Of a DNA stretch of 48,374 bases, positions 24,703 to 33,664 are shown piece by piece. A program made the position numbers and the translations under genes. How positions within the stretch are numbered: position 1 is the first letter of the stretch; each line of letters starts with the position of its first letter. The notes under the pieces are model-generated. The model made no database searches. It was not told where the DNA came from and saw nothing but the letters and a program-made list of their open reading frames with translations. Source of the DNA: Cytophagales bacterium (GTDB lineage: Bacteria > Bacteroidota > Bacteroidia > Cytophagales > Spirosomataceae); contig JANSYO010000032.1 of the NCBI GenBank assembly GCA_024742395.1, forward strand, positions 1-48,374, given 5' to 3'.

Positions 24703-27700
24703 ATGAGAAAAAAACTATCTCTTTGGAAAGTTTTAGCTCTCACCTTAATATCGGTTTATTCGATGGCTCAGTCCATGAATATCACCGGAAAGGTTACAGA
24801 GCAGGACGGGTCTCCTCTTTATGGAGTGAACGTCACCGTAAAAGGTACCACTACGGGTACCATTACAGATGATGCTGGAGCGTATAGCATCGCTGCTAGA
24901 AGCGGTCAAACGCTTACCTTTAGTTATGTGGGTTTTGAACCACAAGACATAACTGTTGGCAATGCCAATGTAATTAACGTAACACTTGATGCTGATGCAA
25001 ATGCATTAGGCGAAGTGGTGGTTACAGCTTTGGGTGTGGCCAGAGACAAGCGTGCACTTCAGTACTCAGTGACAGAAGTAGATGGTTCTAACTTCACTAA
25101 AGCACGTGAAAATAACCTTGGTAATGCTTTGTCTGGTAGAATTGCAGGTGTGAACGTATCTGCTCCTGCAACAGGTCCTGCAGGATCTTCCAGAATTATT
25201 ATCAGAGGTAATAAAACATTGGGTGGTGCTAACCAGCCTCTTTATGTTATTGATGGTGTACCTATGGATAACAGCCAAAATGGTACCGCTGGTCTCTGGG
25301 GTGGTTCTGATGGTGGTGATGGTCTTTCCAGTTTAAACCCTGATGACATTGAGTCTATTACTGTATTAAAAGGTGCAAATGCTGCTGCCCTTTATGGTTC
25401 ACGAGGCGGTAGTGGTGTGATTAACATTACTACAAAGAAAGGAACTAAAAGAAAAGGTATTGGCGTGCAATATGGACTAAACTATGTGGCTGAGGCCGTT
25501 AATGATCAGTCTGAAATGCAGACTCTTTACGGGCAGGGAGCTTATGTGAATGAGACTGCCACAGCACCTTCAAATATTCAGGAAGCTAGTAACTGGGGCC
25601 TTCAGGGCTGGGGACCTAAAATGGATGGTCGTTCTGTGCCAAACGTTCTAGGTGAAAGCAGGCCTTACAGCTATGCAGGAAATAACTTTGATCGTTTTTA
25701 TAATACCGGTAACGCATTGACAAACAGTGTAGCACTGGCAGGTGGTAATGGCGATCAAAACTTCAGATTGTCTTTTGCAGACCTGAGGTCTACCAGTATT
25801 GTCCCAAACGCAGGATTTGACAGAACGAACATTGCCTTTTCTACAAACTCTAAGTTTGGAAAGAATCTTACTGTAACCGGAAAGATTTTATACTCTAAAG
25901 AAAAAGCGAAAAACAGACCAAGAGTATCTGATTCGCCAGGTAACCCGAATGAAGCGGTTTGGAGATTGCCGGCCAACATTAATATAGAGGATACCAAAGG
26001 TGATCCTAACAAACCTGGTGCTATACCGGCTGGTATTGATCCTGCCATTTTAGCTAACGGAAACAGAGAAGTTGGAGATGAATTACTTTCTGATTATGCT
26101 AACTTCTGGGGTTCTAATGCCTACTGGTCTGCCTATCAGTTTAACAACACTACTGTTAGAGACAGAGTAACGGCTTCAGGTCAATTGAGATATGATTTTA
26201 CTGATTTCTTATACGTGACAGGTCGTTTAAGTACAGATTTCTACTATACTAAAGGAGAGAGTTTAACGCCTCAAGGTACTGGTTACCAGCAGGGAGGTTC
26301 AATTAATGAGTATTTCCAAAACAGACAGGAAACTAACATGGATTTTATGTTAGGATATGATGAGGTGTTTGGAAAAGTTTCAGTTAACGCTTTTGTAGGT
26401 GGTAATAAGCAGTATAGCAAGTACGAGCAAATTAATGCTACCGGTAACGGTTTCTCTGTACCATTCTTCCATGCCTTAAACTCAGCGAATAACAGAAACT
26501 TTGGTTATGGATTTAGTGAGTCTGGTATTAATTCAATATTTGGTTCTGCTGAAGTAGGATACGATAATTACTTATTCTTGACGGCAACAGCCAGACAAGA
26601 TAAATTCTCAATCTTAGGTGGAAAGGATATACTTTACCCATCAGTAGGTGGTAGCTTTGTTTTCTCTGATGCTTTTGTAGATGCAATGCCAAACTGGTTA
26701 AGTTTTGGTAAAGTAAGAGCTTCATGGGCACAGGTAGGTCTGACAGGTCAATTAGGACCATACCAAACTACTCAACCTTATGGCTTGAATGGAAATCCTC
26801 ATTTAGGAAGAAATATGGCGAGTTTTGCCAATAGAGGAACCATAGCTAACTCATTGATTAATCCTGCTCTTTCTACTGAACTAGAATTCGGATTGGATTT
26901 GAGATTCTATGGAGGTCGTTTAGGACTTGATCTTGGTTATTATGATCAGGCAACTACTGACGATATTCTGAATGCCAGCATTTCTGCAGCCTCTGGTTTC
27001 AATAACACTACAGTTAACGTAGGTAAATTGACGAACAAAGGTTTTGAATTCTTGTTAACTGCAAACCCTATCAGAAAGACTGACTTTAGCTGGGATGTGT
27101 CTTTGAACTTTGCTTATAACAAAAACGAAGTAGTTAGCCTTATCGAAGGGTCTACCGAATTAACGTTTGAAGAGTCAAGAACCAGAACCACCTTCATTAA
27201 GCATATTGTAGGGCAGCCGTATGGTACTATCACAGGAGTAACCCAAAAAATGATCAATGGTCAGCCGGTTTACACTAGTGAAGGAATACCGGTTAGAAAT
27301 GATGTGTACGAAGCTATAGGGCAGTCTGTTGCACCTTTCTCTGGTGGTATTAATAACAGCTTTACCTATAAAGGCTTTAATCTGAATTTCTTGATTGATA
27401 CCAAAATAGGTGGAGATATTCACTCTGGAACCAATCAATCACTTGATCAATGGGGATTCTCTCAAAACTCTTTAATAGGAAGAGACGGGCAGGAAGCATT
27501 GACTGTATCTGGTGTTAACGAAGATGGTGAGCCAATGAATATGACCTTAACTCCAAGACAAGCTCAAGCTTACTGGAGTAATCTGGGGGGTAGAGATGCA
27601 GCTCAGTATCTATACAGTGCTGATTTCGTTAAGTTACGTCAATTAACGTTTGGTTATAATCTTCCTCGTAAGATTATTGACAAAACTCCGTTCCAGGCTA

Positions 27701-27864
27701 TTGGTGTGTCGTTTGTGGGAAGAAACCTTGCTGTACTATATAAGGATATTCCAAACATCGATCCTGAGTCTACGTACTCATTTAATGGTGGTGCTCAGGG
27801 GCTTGAGTATTTTGCTCTACCTGCTACCAGAACGTATGGCTTTAGCTTAAACTTGACGTATTAA
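24703..27864 (+). CDS. SusC/RagA-family TonB-linked outer-membrane transporter
   Basis: A 1,053-residue TonB-dependent receptor. Order of parts: signal peptide (to about residue 22, MAQ), carboxypeptidase-D-like domain (NITGKVTEQDGSPLYGVNVTVKGTTTGTITDDAGAYSI, ~25-95), TonB-box-like GEVVVTALGVARDKRAL, plug domain with IRGNKTLGGANQPLYVIDGVPMDN and ALYGSRGGSGVINITTKKG, then a 22-strand barrel region ending in the aromatic-rich YGFSLNLTY. SusC proteins import oligosaccharides or other large nutrients with a SusD lid. The susD gene follows 18 bases downstream. The substrate is not predictable from SusC alone, but the sulfatase and esterase nearby suggest a modified glycan. Confidence 0.96.
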   Translation: MRKKLSLWKVLALTLISVYSMAQSMNITGKVTEQDGSPLYGVNVTVKGTTTGTITDDAGAYSIAARSGQTLTFSYVGFEPQDITVGNANVINVTLDADANALGEVVVTALGVARDKRALQYSVTEVDGSNFTKARENNLGNALSGRIAGVNVSAPATGPAGSSRIIIRGNKTLGGANQPLYVIDGVPMDNSQNGTAGLWGGSDGGDGLSSLNPDDIESITVLKGANAAALYGSRGGSGVINITTKKGTKRKGIGVQYGLNYVAEAVNDQSEMQTLYGQGAYVNETATAPSNIQEASNWGLQGWGPKMDGRSVPNVLGESRPYSYAGNNFDRFYNTGNALTNSVALAGGNGDQNFRLSFADLRSTSIVPNAGFDRTNIAFSTNSKFGKNLTVTGKILYSKEKAKNRPRVSDSPGNPNEAVWRLPANINIEDTKGDPNKPGAIPAGIDPAILANGNREVGDELLSDYANFWGSNAYWSAYQFNNTTVRDRVTASGQLRYDFTDFLYVTGRLSTDFYYTKGESLTPQGTGYQQGGSINEYFQNRQETNMDFMLGYDEVFGKVSVNAFVGGNKQYSKYEQINATGNGFSVPFFHALNSANNRNFGYGFSESGINSIFGSAEVGYDNYLFLTATARQDKFSILGGKDILYPSVGGSFVFSDAFVDAMPNWLSFGKVRASWAQVGLTGQLGPYQTTQPYGLNGNPHLGRNMASFANRGTIANSLINPALSTELEFGLDLRFYGGRLGLDLGYYDQATTDDILNASISAASGFNNTTVNVGKLTNKGFEFLLTANPIRKTDFSWDVSLNFAYNKNEVVSLIEGSTELTFEESRTRTTFIKHIVGQPYGTITGVTQKMINGQPVYTSEGIPVRNDVYEAIGQSVAPFSGGINNSFTYKGFNLNFLIDTKIGGDIHSGTNQSLDQWGFSQNSLIGRDGQEALTVSGVNEDGEPMNMTLTPRQAQAYWSNLGGRDAAQYLYSADFVKLRQLTFGYNLPRKIIDKTPFQAIGVSFVGRNLAVLYKDIPNIDPESTYSFNGGAQGLEYFALPATRTYGFSLNLTY

Positions 27865-27882
27865 TCATAAAAAATAGCAACA

Positions 27883-29430
27883 ATGATGAAAAAAATAATA
27901 ATAGGTTTCTTCTCGCTGCTTTTGATTAACACTGGGTGTGATCAGCAGAAATTAGAAGAGCTAAATATCAATCCGCAGGCATTGAATGAGATAGATATGA
28001 ATTTCTTACTCACGTCTGCACAATTAGGTACCGCTTCTGGTGGTAACCGTGGTGACAACCGTTACATTGACTGGAGAACCAATATCGGAATGTTTGGCCA
28101 TGCTATTCAGCAGATAGCCAACGCTGGTGGTGGGATTGCTCCGGGAGACAAGTATACTGACAATGGTGAAACGAATGCTGCTCCTTGGGATTTTCTATAC
28201 AATGGTGTTCTTCAGGAATTACAGGAGATTATTGTACAAACAGGTCCGGATGGATTTCAGGCCGGACAGAGAGAGAATACTCGTCAGGCTGCAAGAATCC
28301 TTAGAGCTTATAACTTTATGAGGCTTACTGACTATTACGGAAATATCCCTTATACAGAGGCTTTAAAGGGTAATACTGAAGGGATATTCTTTCCTAAGTA
28401 TGATTCTCAGCAAACCATTTATATGGATTTATTAAAAGAAGTTTCTGAGGCTACAAAAGCTATGGGACCTGCTAACTCTGGTGATGGTTTTGCGAATGCT
28501 GACCTTTTTTATGGAGGTGATATTGCGAAATGGAAGAAGTTTGGAAACTCTCTTTTGCTAAGAATGGCAATGAGAATTTCTAATGTGGATGCAGCTTCTG
28601 CAAATAAATATGTGGCTGAAGCAATTGCAGGTGGTGTAATGACTGAGGTAGGCGACCGTGCAATGATTCAAACTGACTTAGGCCCAAGTGAGTGGACTAA
28701 CCAGAATGGTATCTCCAGAGCTTTTACTGTAGGTGATGGTGGTCAGCCTTCTCCGCTAAGTGCTACGTTGGTAGATTGGCTTAAAGAAAAGAATGATCCA
28801 CGTCTGATGATTTTCAGTGGTGGAGTAGGTGGAGAGGATATGGATCCTGCTAATCAGAAAGGACTTCCTAATGGTTTAGATGCTGGTACACTTCAGGATT
28901 TTCTTGGAAAAGCAGGTGCTAACCCTATGGAAGAATTCTCAATCATTAATCCTAAAATGCTTGATGATGATGAAGATTACGTTTTCATGAATTACTCAGA
29001 AGTAGAGTTCTTATTAGCTGAAGCAGCCGAAAGAGGTATTGGCGGAGCTTCTGATGCAGCAGGACACTACAATAAGGGTGTGAAAGCTGCATTGCAGCAG
29101 TGGGCTCACTATGACGAATCATTTGTAGTTACTGATGCTCAGGCAGATGCCTACGTGGCCGCAAACCCATATAACGGATTAGAATCTATTGGTGAGCAAA
29201 TGTGGGCCAGTAAGTTTCTTAACTGGTGGGATGCATGGTCTGACTGGAGAAGAACGGGCTTCCCGGCTTTAACTCCTGTTAACTATCAGGGAAATATTAC
29301 CGGTGGTACTATTCCTCGTAAATTAAGAATACCTAATGGTGAGTTATCTAACAATCAAGATAACTTCCAGGCGGGTGCTACCCTTCCTAACGAGTATACC
29401 ACTCGTGTATGGTGGGACGGTGGTCAATAA
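27883..29430 (+). CDS. SusD/RagB-family outer-membrane lipoprotein
   Basis: A 515-residue lipoprotein with signal MMKKIIIGFFSLLLINTGC (Cys19), then NINPQALNEIDMNFLLTSAQLGT, the opening of the SusD/RagB-like (SusD_2, PF12771 type) family. TPR-like helices follow (QAARILRAYNFMRLTDYYGNIPYTEAL, DLLKEVSEATKAM, WKKFGNSLLLRMAMRISN), with NYSEVEFLLAEAAERG and a C-terminal ligand-loop region with FLNWWDAWSDWRRTGFPAL. It binds the substrate at the cell surface and forms the lid of the SusC barrel. Two ATGs in a row (27883, 27886) make the exact start ambiguous by one codon. A strong terminator follows the stop. Confidence 0.95.
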   Translation: MMKKIIIGFFSLLLINTGCDQQKLEELNINPQALNEIDMNFLLTSAQLGTASGGNRGDNRYIDWRTNIGMFGHAIQQIANAGGGIAPGDKYTDNGETNAAPWDFLYNGVLQELQEIIVQTGPDGFQAGQRENTRQAARILRAYNFMRLTDYYGNIPYTEALKGNTEGIFFPKYDSQQTIYMDLLKEVSEATKAMGPANSGDGFANADLFYGGDIAKWKKFGNSLLLRMAMRISNVDAASANKYVAEAIAGGVMTEVGDRAMIQTDLGPSEWTNQNGISRAFTVGDGGQPSPLSATLVDWLKEKNDPRLMIFSGGVGGEDMDPANQKGLPNGLDAGTLQDFLGKAGANPMEEFSIINPKMLDDDEDYVFMNYSEVEFLLAEAAERGIGGASDAAGHYNKGVKAALQQWAHYDESFVVTDAQADAYVAANPYNGLESIGEQMWASKFLNWWDAWSDWRRTGFPALTPVNYQGNITGGTIPRKLRIPNGELSNNQDNFQAGATLPNEYTTRVWWDGGQ

Positions 29431-29452
29431 TCTATAGATTCTTATATTTCTC

Positions 29453-29484
29453 AAAGAGGGGGTCAGATGACCCCCTCTTTTTTT
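29453..29484 (+). terminator. strong intrinsic terminator after susD
   Basis: A perfect 13-base stem AAAGAGGGGGTCA (29453-29465) with a GA loop and its complement (29468-29480), then further T residues to 29484. It separates susCD from the alpha/beta hydrolase and rules out the longest hydrolase start, which would lie inside the stem. Confidence 0.9.
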
Positions 29485-29523
29485 GCCTCATTTTTTTTAA
29501 ATTTGACTATAAACCTTACACCT

Positions 29524-30252
29524 ATGAAGTACATTTTATTATTTTTTCTGGTTTCTTTAAATTCTATAGCTCAGGATACCTATGTGTTAGTGCATGGAGC
29601 ATGGGGAGGAGGCTGGGCCTGGAAAGAGGTGGCTAATCAGTTAACTGAGCAAGGTAATATTGTCTATCGTCCTACATTGACAGGACTAGGTGAAAAGGTA
29701 CATTTGGCTAGCAAAGAAGTTAATTTGAGCACTCATGTTCAGGATGTAGTCAATATGATCCTTTTCGAAGACCTTACCAATATAGTTTTAATGGGGCATA
29801 GTTACGGTGGTATGGTGGTGACCGGGGTAATCAATGCCGTTCCTGAAAGAGTAAAAAGAATAATATATCTTGATGCTCATTTACCAAAAGATGGTGAGAG
29901 CGTTTTGGCCGATATGACAGGAGGTAGATCTGAAAGCTTACTTCAAATGGAGAAAGATGGATTTCTAATACCGGCATGGTTAAAAGATGATCAGCCCTTA
30001 CCTCATGACGTACCTCACCCATTGGCTACCCTAACCGAGAAAATAGAATTAAAGAATGAAAGCAGGCTTGATATTCCCGGAAAATATATTTTAACTGTGG
30101 ATAAGGGCAAATTGGCTCTGGATGATAATTTTTATAATTCATATGTCAGAGCCAAAGAAATGGGCTACGCTACAGATATTCTTATTGCTGACCATAATCC
30201 GCAATGGTCTATGCCCGAGTTGCTAACGCCCAAGCTCGTAAAACCTGATTAA
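29524..30252 (+). CDS. exported alpha/beta-hydrolase (esterase-like)
   Basis: A 242-residue alpha/beta-hydrolase with a signal peptide (MKYILLFFLVSLNSIAQ). Oxyanion region YVLVHGAWGGGWAWKEVANQL; nucleophile elbow NIVLMGHSYGGMVVTGVI (Ser in GHSYGG); acid candidate in IIYLDAHLPKDGES; His in ADHNPQWSMPELL near the C-terminus. The sequence is closest in style to the plant methylesterase/pyrethroid-hydrolase type of small esterases. I start at the ATG at 29524 because earlier in-frame codons lie in the preceding terminator. In a locus with sulfatase and SASA-type esterase it may remove acyl groups from a glycan, an inference. Its TAA overlaps the convergent A-protein stop within TTAA. Confidence 0.85.
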   Translation: MKYILLFFLVSLNSIAQDTYVLVHGAWGGGWAWKEVANQLTEQGNIVYRPTLTGLGEKVHLASKEVNLSTHVQDVVNMILFEDLTNIVLMGHSYGGMVVTGVINAVPERVKRIIYLDAHLPKDGESVLADMTGGRSESLLQMEKDGFLIPAWLKDDQPLPHDVPHPLATLTEKIELKNESRLDIPGKYILTVDKGKLALDDNFYNSYVRAKEMGYATDILIADHNPQWSMPELLTPKLVKPD

Positions 30253-33200
30253 TTCAGTGAGAATACTTTGACAGTTTCGTTGTTTCGGCTAAGAATTAAA
30301 TTGTTATTTAGCCATAATGCATCACGCACTTGTCCATTCACAATAACACCACTTTCATAGGGGGAGAGATAGGTATATTTTCTATCCATATCGCCTTTTA
30401 ATAAGACACCACGGCTGGCGTCATGTCTTCCTAATTGAGGTTTAAGGCCATAAAAATTACCTCCAAGCCAAATGTCTTTGATACCATCTTTATCAAAATC
30501 TTCGGCTACAATGGCAAAAACCGGAGCCACCTGAGCTTCTAGTCCAAGGGCTTGAAAACTAAACGAACCTCCATTGTTCCAAAGAATTCCCGAGCTTAAA
30601 TTCTCAGCCTTATACTCTAGTGTATTCTCTGTACTCTGAGGCAAAATAAAATCATCTGCTTTCATTCTGGCGAACTTATCGAACTTCAAATTCTTCTGTT
30701 TTAAAGAAGGCATTTGAGAAGTCATCTCCATTTTAGTGGCGAAGGGATAAAGTTCTGTTTCTGCCGGTGCTTTCCAATTAATGATGAACTCACTTTTCCC
30801 GTTTCCGTCAAAATCATTGACTCTCATAGTAATTGGCTGATCGGCAGATGTCTGAAATTTGCTATTATTTCCCCAGTTGCCAAGAATAAAGTCTACATCA
30901 CCATCATTGTCAAGATCACTGGCTACAATTCTTTGCCACCATCCAGTGCTGTTCGGAATTGATTCTCCTTCGGATAAAATCCCATTGTTATTTAGAAAGG
31001 TACGAATGCTCATCCAGTCACCTACCACCACAAGGTCAGCATCTCCGTCTTGGTCTAGATCTTCCCATACGGCATCCGTCACCATGCCAATATTGGCCAG
31101 AGTTTGTGGAGTTACATTTTTCCATGTGCCTTTATCATTTCTAAAAAGATAGCTTTGTGGAACTAAACCGTAGTTTCCTGGAAACGCCCGGGCTCCCAGA
31201 AAAAAGTCAGGGTCTCCATCCTGATCAAAATCACTTACTTCAAGCGTAGAGAAATTACCAATACAAGGTGGGATATTATTGGGGTCAACTTTAAAATTAC
31301 CCTTGCCATCATTGATATAAAGCCTTACTATAAAATTGATTTGCTCTACATCTACCTGATTGCCTCCTGCTCCAATTAATAAATCAAGATCACCATCCAT
31401 GTCATAATCCAGGAATGATCCACAAGTACTTTCAAAGTTCTTATCCTTTTCAAAAACTGAACCTTTTTGCTTTGAAAATGTACCATCCTTTCTTTGCAGG
31501 AAAAGTTTATCAGGATCATCTTTGGCTCCCAATAGTAAAATGTCTTCAAGGCCGTCGTTGTTTGCATCGCCAGAAATTAATCTTGGGCCTTCAGTTGAAA
31601 GCATTTGATTGAGAAGTGTTTCTGTATTGAAGTCATTATAAGGATTCTCTGTGTGCTTTGCGGGTTCATTAAAAATGTACGAAGTCGTTTCCTTAAACCA
31701 AGCTTTATTCATTGATTTAGGAAAAGTGAATTCTCCTTGTGCATTTTTATATTCAAGGCTTATTTGTTGGTTGGATTTTATATCAAAAATCTCTTCATAT
31801 TTTTTGTCTGGCCAAATTGCCGTGAGCTTTTCAATCTTGTCTGCACTGCCAAGCCCAAAAAGTAATTGGGGCTCAATACTACTTTCAAACCCTCTATTGG
31901 TGAAGTTTTCAAGTACTAGCTTTTTACCTTCTATTTCTACGATGACTTTGCTTCCAATACCAAAAGGGTTCTTCTCAGAGCCCCTTAGGGTTACTTTCAG
32001 GTAGTTGTTTTCGGCTAATTCATTGCTCAGATTTTCATAAATAAAACTCGGCATATTGACATTGTTAATGACCAACTCCAGATCACCGTCATTATCCAGA
32101 TCTGCATACACTGAACCATTACTGAAAGATTTTTTGCCTAATCCCAATTGCTCTGCTTGATTTTCGAACTGAAGATTATCTTTCTGAATGAAAGCAAAAT
32201 TGGTCTGTGGGCTTGAGGGAATATGCTTGGTTAATACAGTTAAGTCTTTATCTGCCTCTCCGCTTTTTACCAACTCCTGCGTTTCTGCCTCCCCAAGAAA
32301 CTCTCTGAAATCTCCGGAAATGATGTCCCGATTGATTCCGTTTGAAACAAAAAGGTCTTTGACACCGTCATTCTGAAAATCAAAAAACAGGGCACCCCAG
32401 CTCCAGTCTGTAGCCGATACCCCCGCCAGTAAACCTACTTCCTGAAAATTAGCTGTGCCATCATTTAACTGCAAACAATTCTGAATCATCTGGTAGTGAT
32501 AATTTCCTCTGTACTTTAAATCCTCTAAGTGGTAAGGTTCAAAAGTAGTCATAGTCTTTATCCTATAATTATCAGCCGGAAGCATATCTGTAGTGAAAAT
32601 TTCAGGGTTTCCATCACCATTAATATCGCTGATATCGGCACCCATACTCGAAACCGAGCAGTAGTTAATTCGGCCATTCAGGTCTTCTTTAAAAGTACCA
32701 TCTCCATTATTCAGGTACAAGTAGTCTCTCTCCCAGAAATCATTACTTATATACAGGTCTGGAAATAAATCTCCATTTAAGTCTCCGGTAGCTACCCCCA
32801 GCCCGAAACCAATTTCGCTGCTGTAAATTCCTGCTGCCAGAGTAACATCAGTAAATGTGTCTCCGTCGTTTCGCATAAGTTTATCACCGCCCATCTGGCT
32901 GGGAGTTTCTCTCATGCTGCGGTACAGCTCTATTTTGCCGGGCTCTTTGAAACTATTATTAAGAATATAGCAGTCCAGGTCACCGTCTAAATCATAATCA
33001 AAAAAGGCGGCATGTGTTCCGTAGCCATCATTATGCAGATTGAATTCCCTGGCTTTTTCGGTGAAAGTGCCGTCTCCATTATTGATGAATAGTTCATTTT
33101 CTTTATCTCCGCCTTTCACATCACCAGAGTTACATACATAGATATCCAGAAAACCATCGGCATTTATATCTACCATGCTTACACCTGTGCTCCATGGTTT

Positions 33201-33533
33201 TGTACCTGCAGTACCAGAGGACTCCGTGATGTCTTTAAATTTTAGATTGCCCTCATTAAGGTATAGTTTATTCGATTGCTGATTTGAAGTAAAATAGATG
33301 TCTGGAAGGCCATCATTATTGATATCTCCTACGGCTACCCCACCACCATTATAGAAATTTCTATAAGTAAGAATATTGAAGTCTTTACTTTCCTTTACCT
33401 CATTTATAAAGGAGATTCCGGTATGGTCAGAATCCAATAATCTAAAAAGTGTTTTACTGCTTTTTGAGTCCGTTTTATTGCAGGCAATAGAGAGGACTAA
33501 AAGACTAAAGCTCAAGAGTTTTTTCAAGAACAA
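30249..33533 (-). CDS. UnbV/FG-GAP double-propeller lipoprotein (copy A)
   Basis: A 1,094-residue lipoprotein (LLSFSLLVLSIAC, Cys18). I count fourteen Ca-binding DxDxDG-type FG-GAP/VCBS motifs: seven in residues ~70-490 (first DINNDGLPDIYF, last DLDNDGDLELVI) and seven from ~650 on (DANNDGLEDILLL to DFDKDGIKDIWLG). Between them lies an ASPIC/UnbV domain (residues ~511-595, NYLKVTLRGSEKNPFGIGSKV, RGFESSIEPQLLFGLG). This gives two seven-bladed propellers around one UnbV domain. There is no ATG: an in-frame stop lies just upstream, so the start is TTG at 33533 or 33527 (the latter would give MKKLLSFS). It is paralogous to 40177-43401. Role unknown; surface glycan binding is a common guess. Confidence 0.9.
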   Translation of the reverse strand: MFLKKLLSFSLLVLSIACNKTDSKSSKTLFRLLDSDHTGISFINEVKESKDFNILTYRNFYNGGGVAVGDINNDGLPDIYFTSNQQSNKLYLNEGNLKFKDITESSGTAGTKPWSTGVSMVDINADGFLDIYVCNSGDVKGGDKENELFINNGDGTFTEKAREFNLHNDGYGTHAAFFDYDLDGDLDCYILNNSFKEPGKIELYRSMRETPSQMGGDKLMRNDGDTFTDVTLAAGIYSSEIGFGLGVATGDLNGDLFPDLYISNDFWERDYLYLNNGDGTFKEDLNGRINYCSVSSMGADISDINGDGNPEIFTTDMLPADNYRIKTMTTFEPYHLEDLKYRGNYHYQMIQNCLQLNDGTANFQEVGLLAGVSATDWSWGALFFDFQNDGVKDLFVSNGINRDIISGDFREFLGEAETQELVKSGEADKDLTVLTKHIPSSPQTNFAFIQKDNLQFENQAEQLGLGKKSFSNGSVYADLDNDGDLELVINNVNMPSFIYENLSNELAENNYLKVTLRGSEKNPFGIGSKVIVEIEGKKLVLENFTNRGFESSIEPQLLFGLGSADKIEKLTAIWPDKKYEEIFDIKSNQQISLEYKNAQGEFTFPKSMNKAWFKETTSYIFNEPAKHTENPYNDFNTETLLNQMLSTEGPRLISGDANNDGLEDILLLGAKDDPDKLFLQRKDGTFSKQKGSVFEKDKNFESTCGSFLDYDMDGDLDLLIGAGGNQVDVEQINFIVRLYINDGKGNFKVDPNNIPPCIGNFSTLEVSDFDQDGDPDFFLGARAFPGNYGLVPQSYLFRNDKGTWKNVTPQTLANIGMVTDAVWEDLDQDGDADLVVVGDWMSIRTFLNNNGILSEGESIPNSTGWWQRIVASDLDNDGDVDFILGNWGNNSKFQTSADQPITMRVNDFDGNGKSEFIINWKAPAETELYPFATKMEMTSQMPSLKQKNLKFDKFARMKADDFILPQSTENTLEYKAENLSSGILWNNGGSFSFQALGLEAQVAPVFAIVAEDFDKDGIKDIWLGGNFYGLKPQLGRHDASRGVLLKGDMDRKYTYLSPYESGVIVNGQVRDALWLNNNLILSRNNETVKVFSLN

Positions 33534-33564
33534 GGTTATCTAGGTTTTATTGGTCGAATAAAAT

Positions 33565-33613
33565 CAAAAATAAGTAAAAACGAGGGCTTTCTGAGCGGTA
33601 CTGTGTATTTTTG
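33565..33613. promoter_or_regulatory. divergent -7 boxes between copy A and the sulfatase gene
   Basis: Two exact TAnnTTTG words point in opposite directions: CAAAAATA at 33565-33572 (minus strand, towards copy A) and TATTTTTG at 33606-33613 (plus strand, towards the sulfatase). Neither has TTG at the ideal -33 spacing, so these are tentative promoters of two transcripts. Confidence 0.4.
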
Positions 33614-33664
33614 ATAAGATTCATTTATTCGTAATTCTACGATTTCTATCTGACCAAATAATTT

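Noticed and set aside
29467-29523. Longer N-terminus for the alpha/beta hydrolase
   Set aside because: It would begin inside the susD terminator stem and would bury the signal peptide; the ATG at 29524 fits better.
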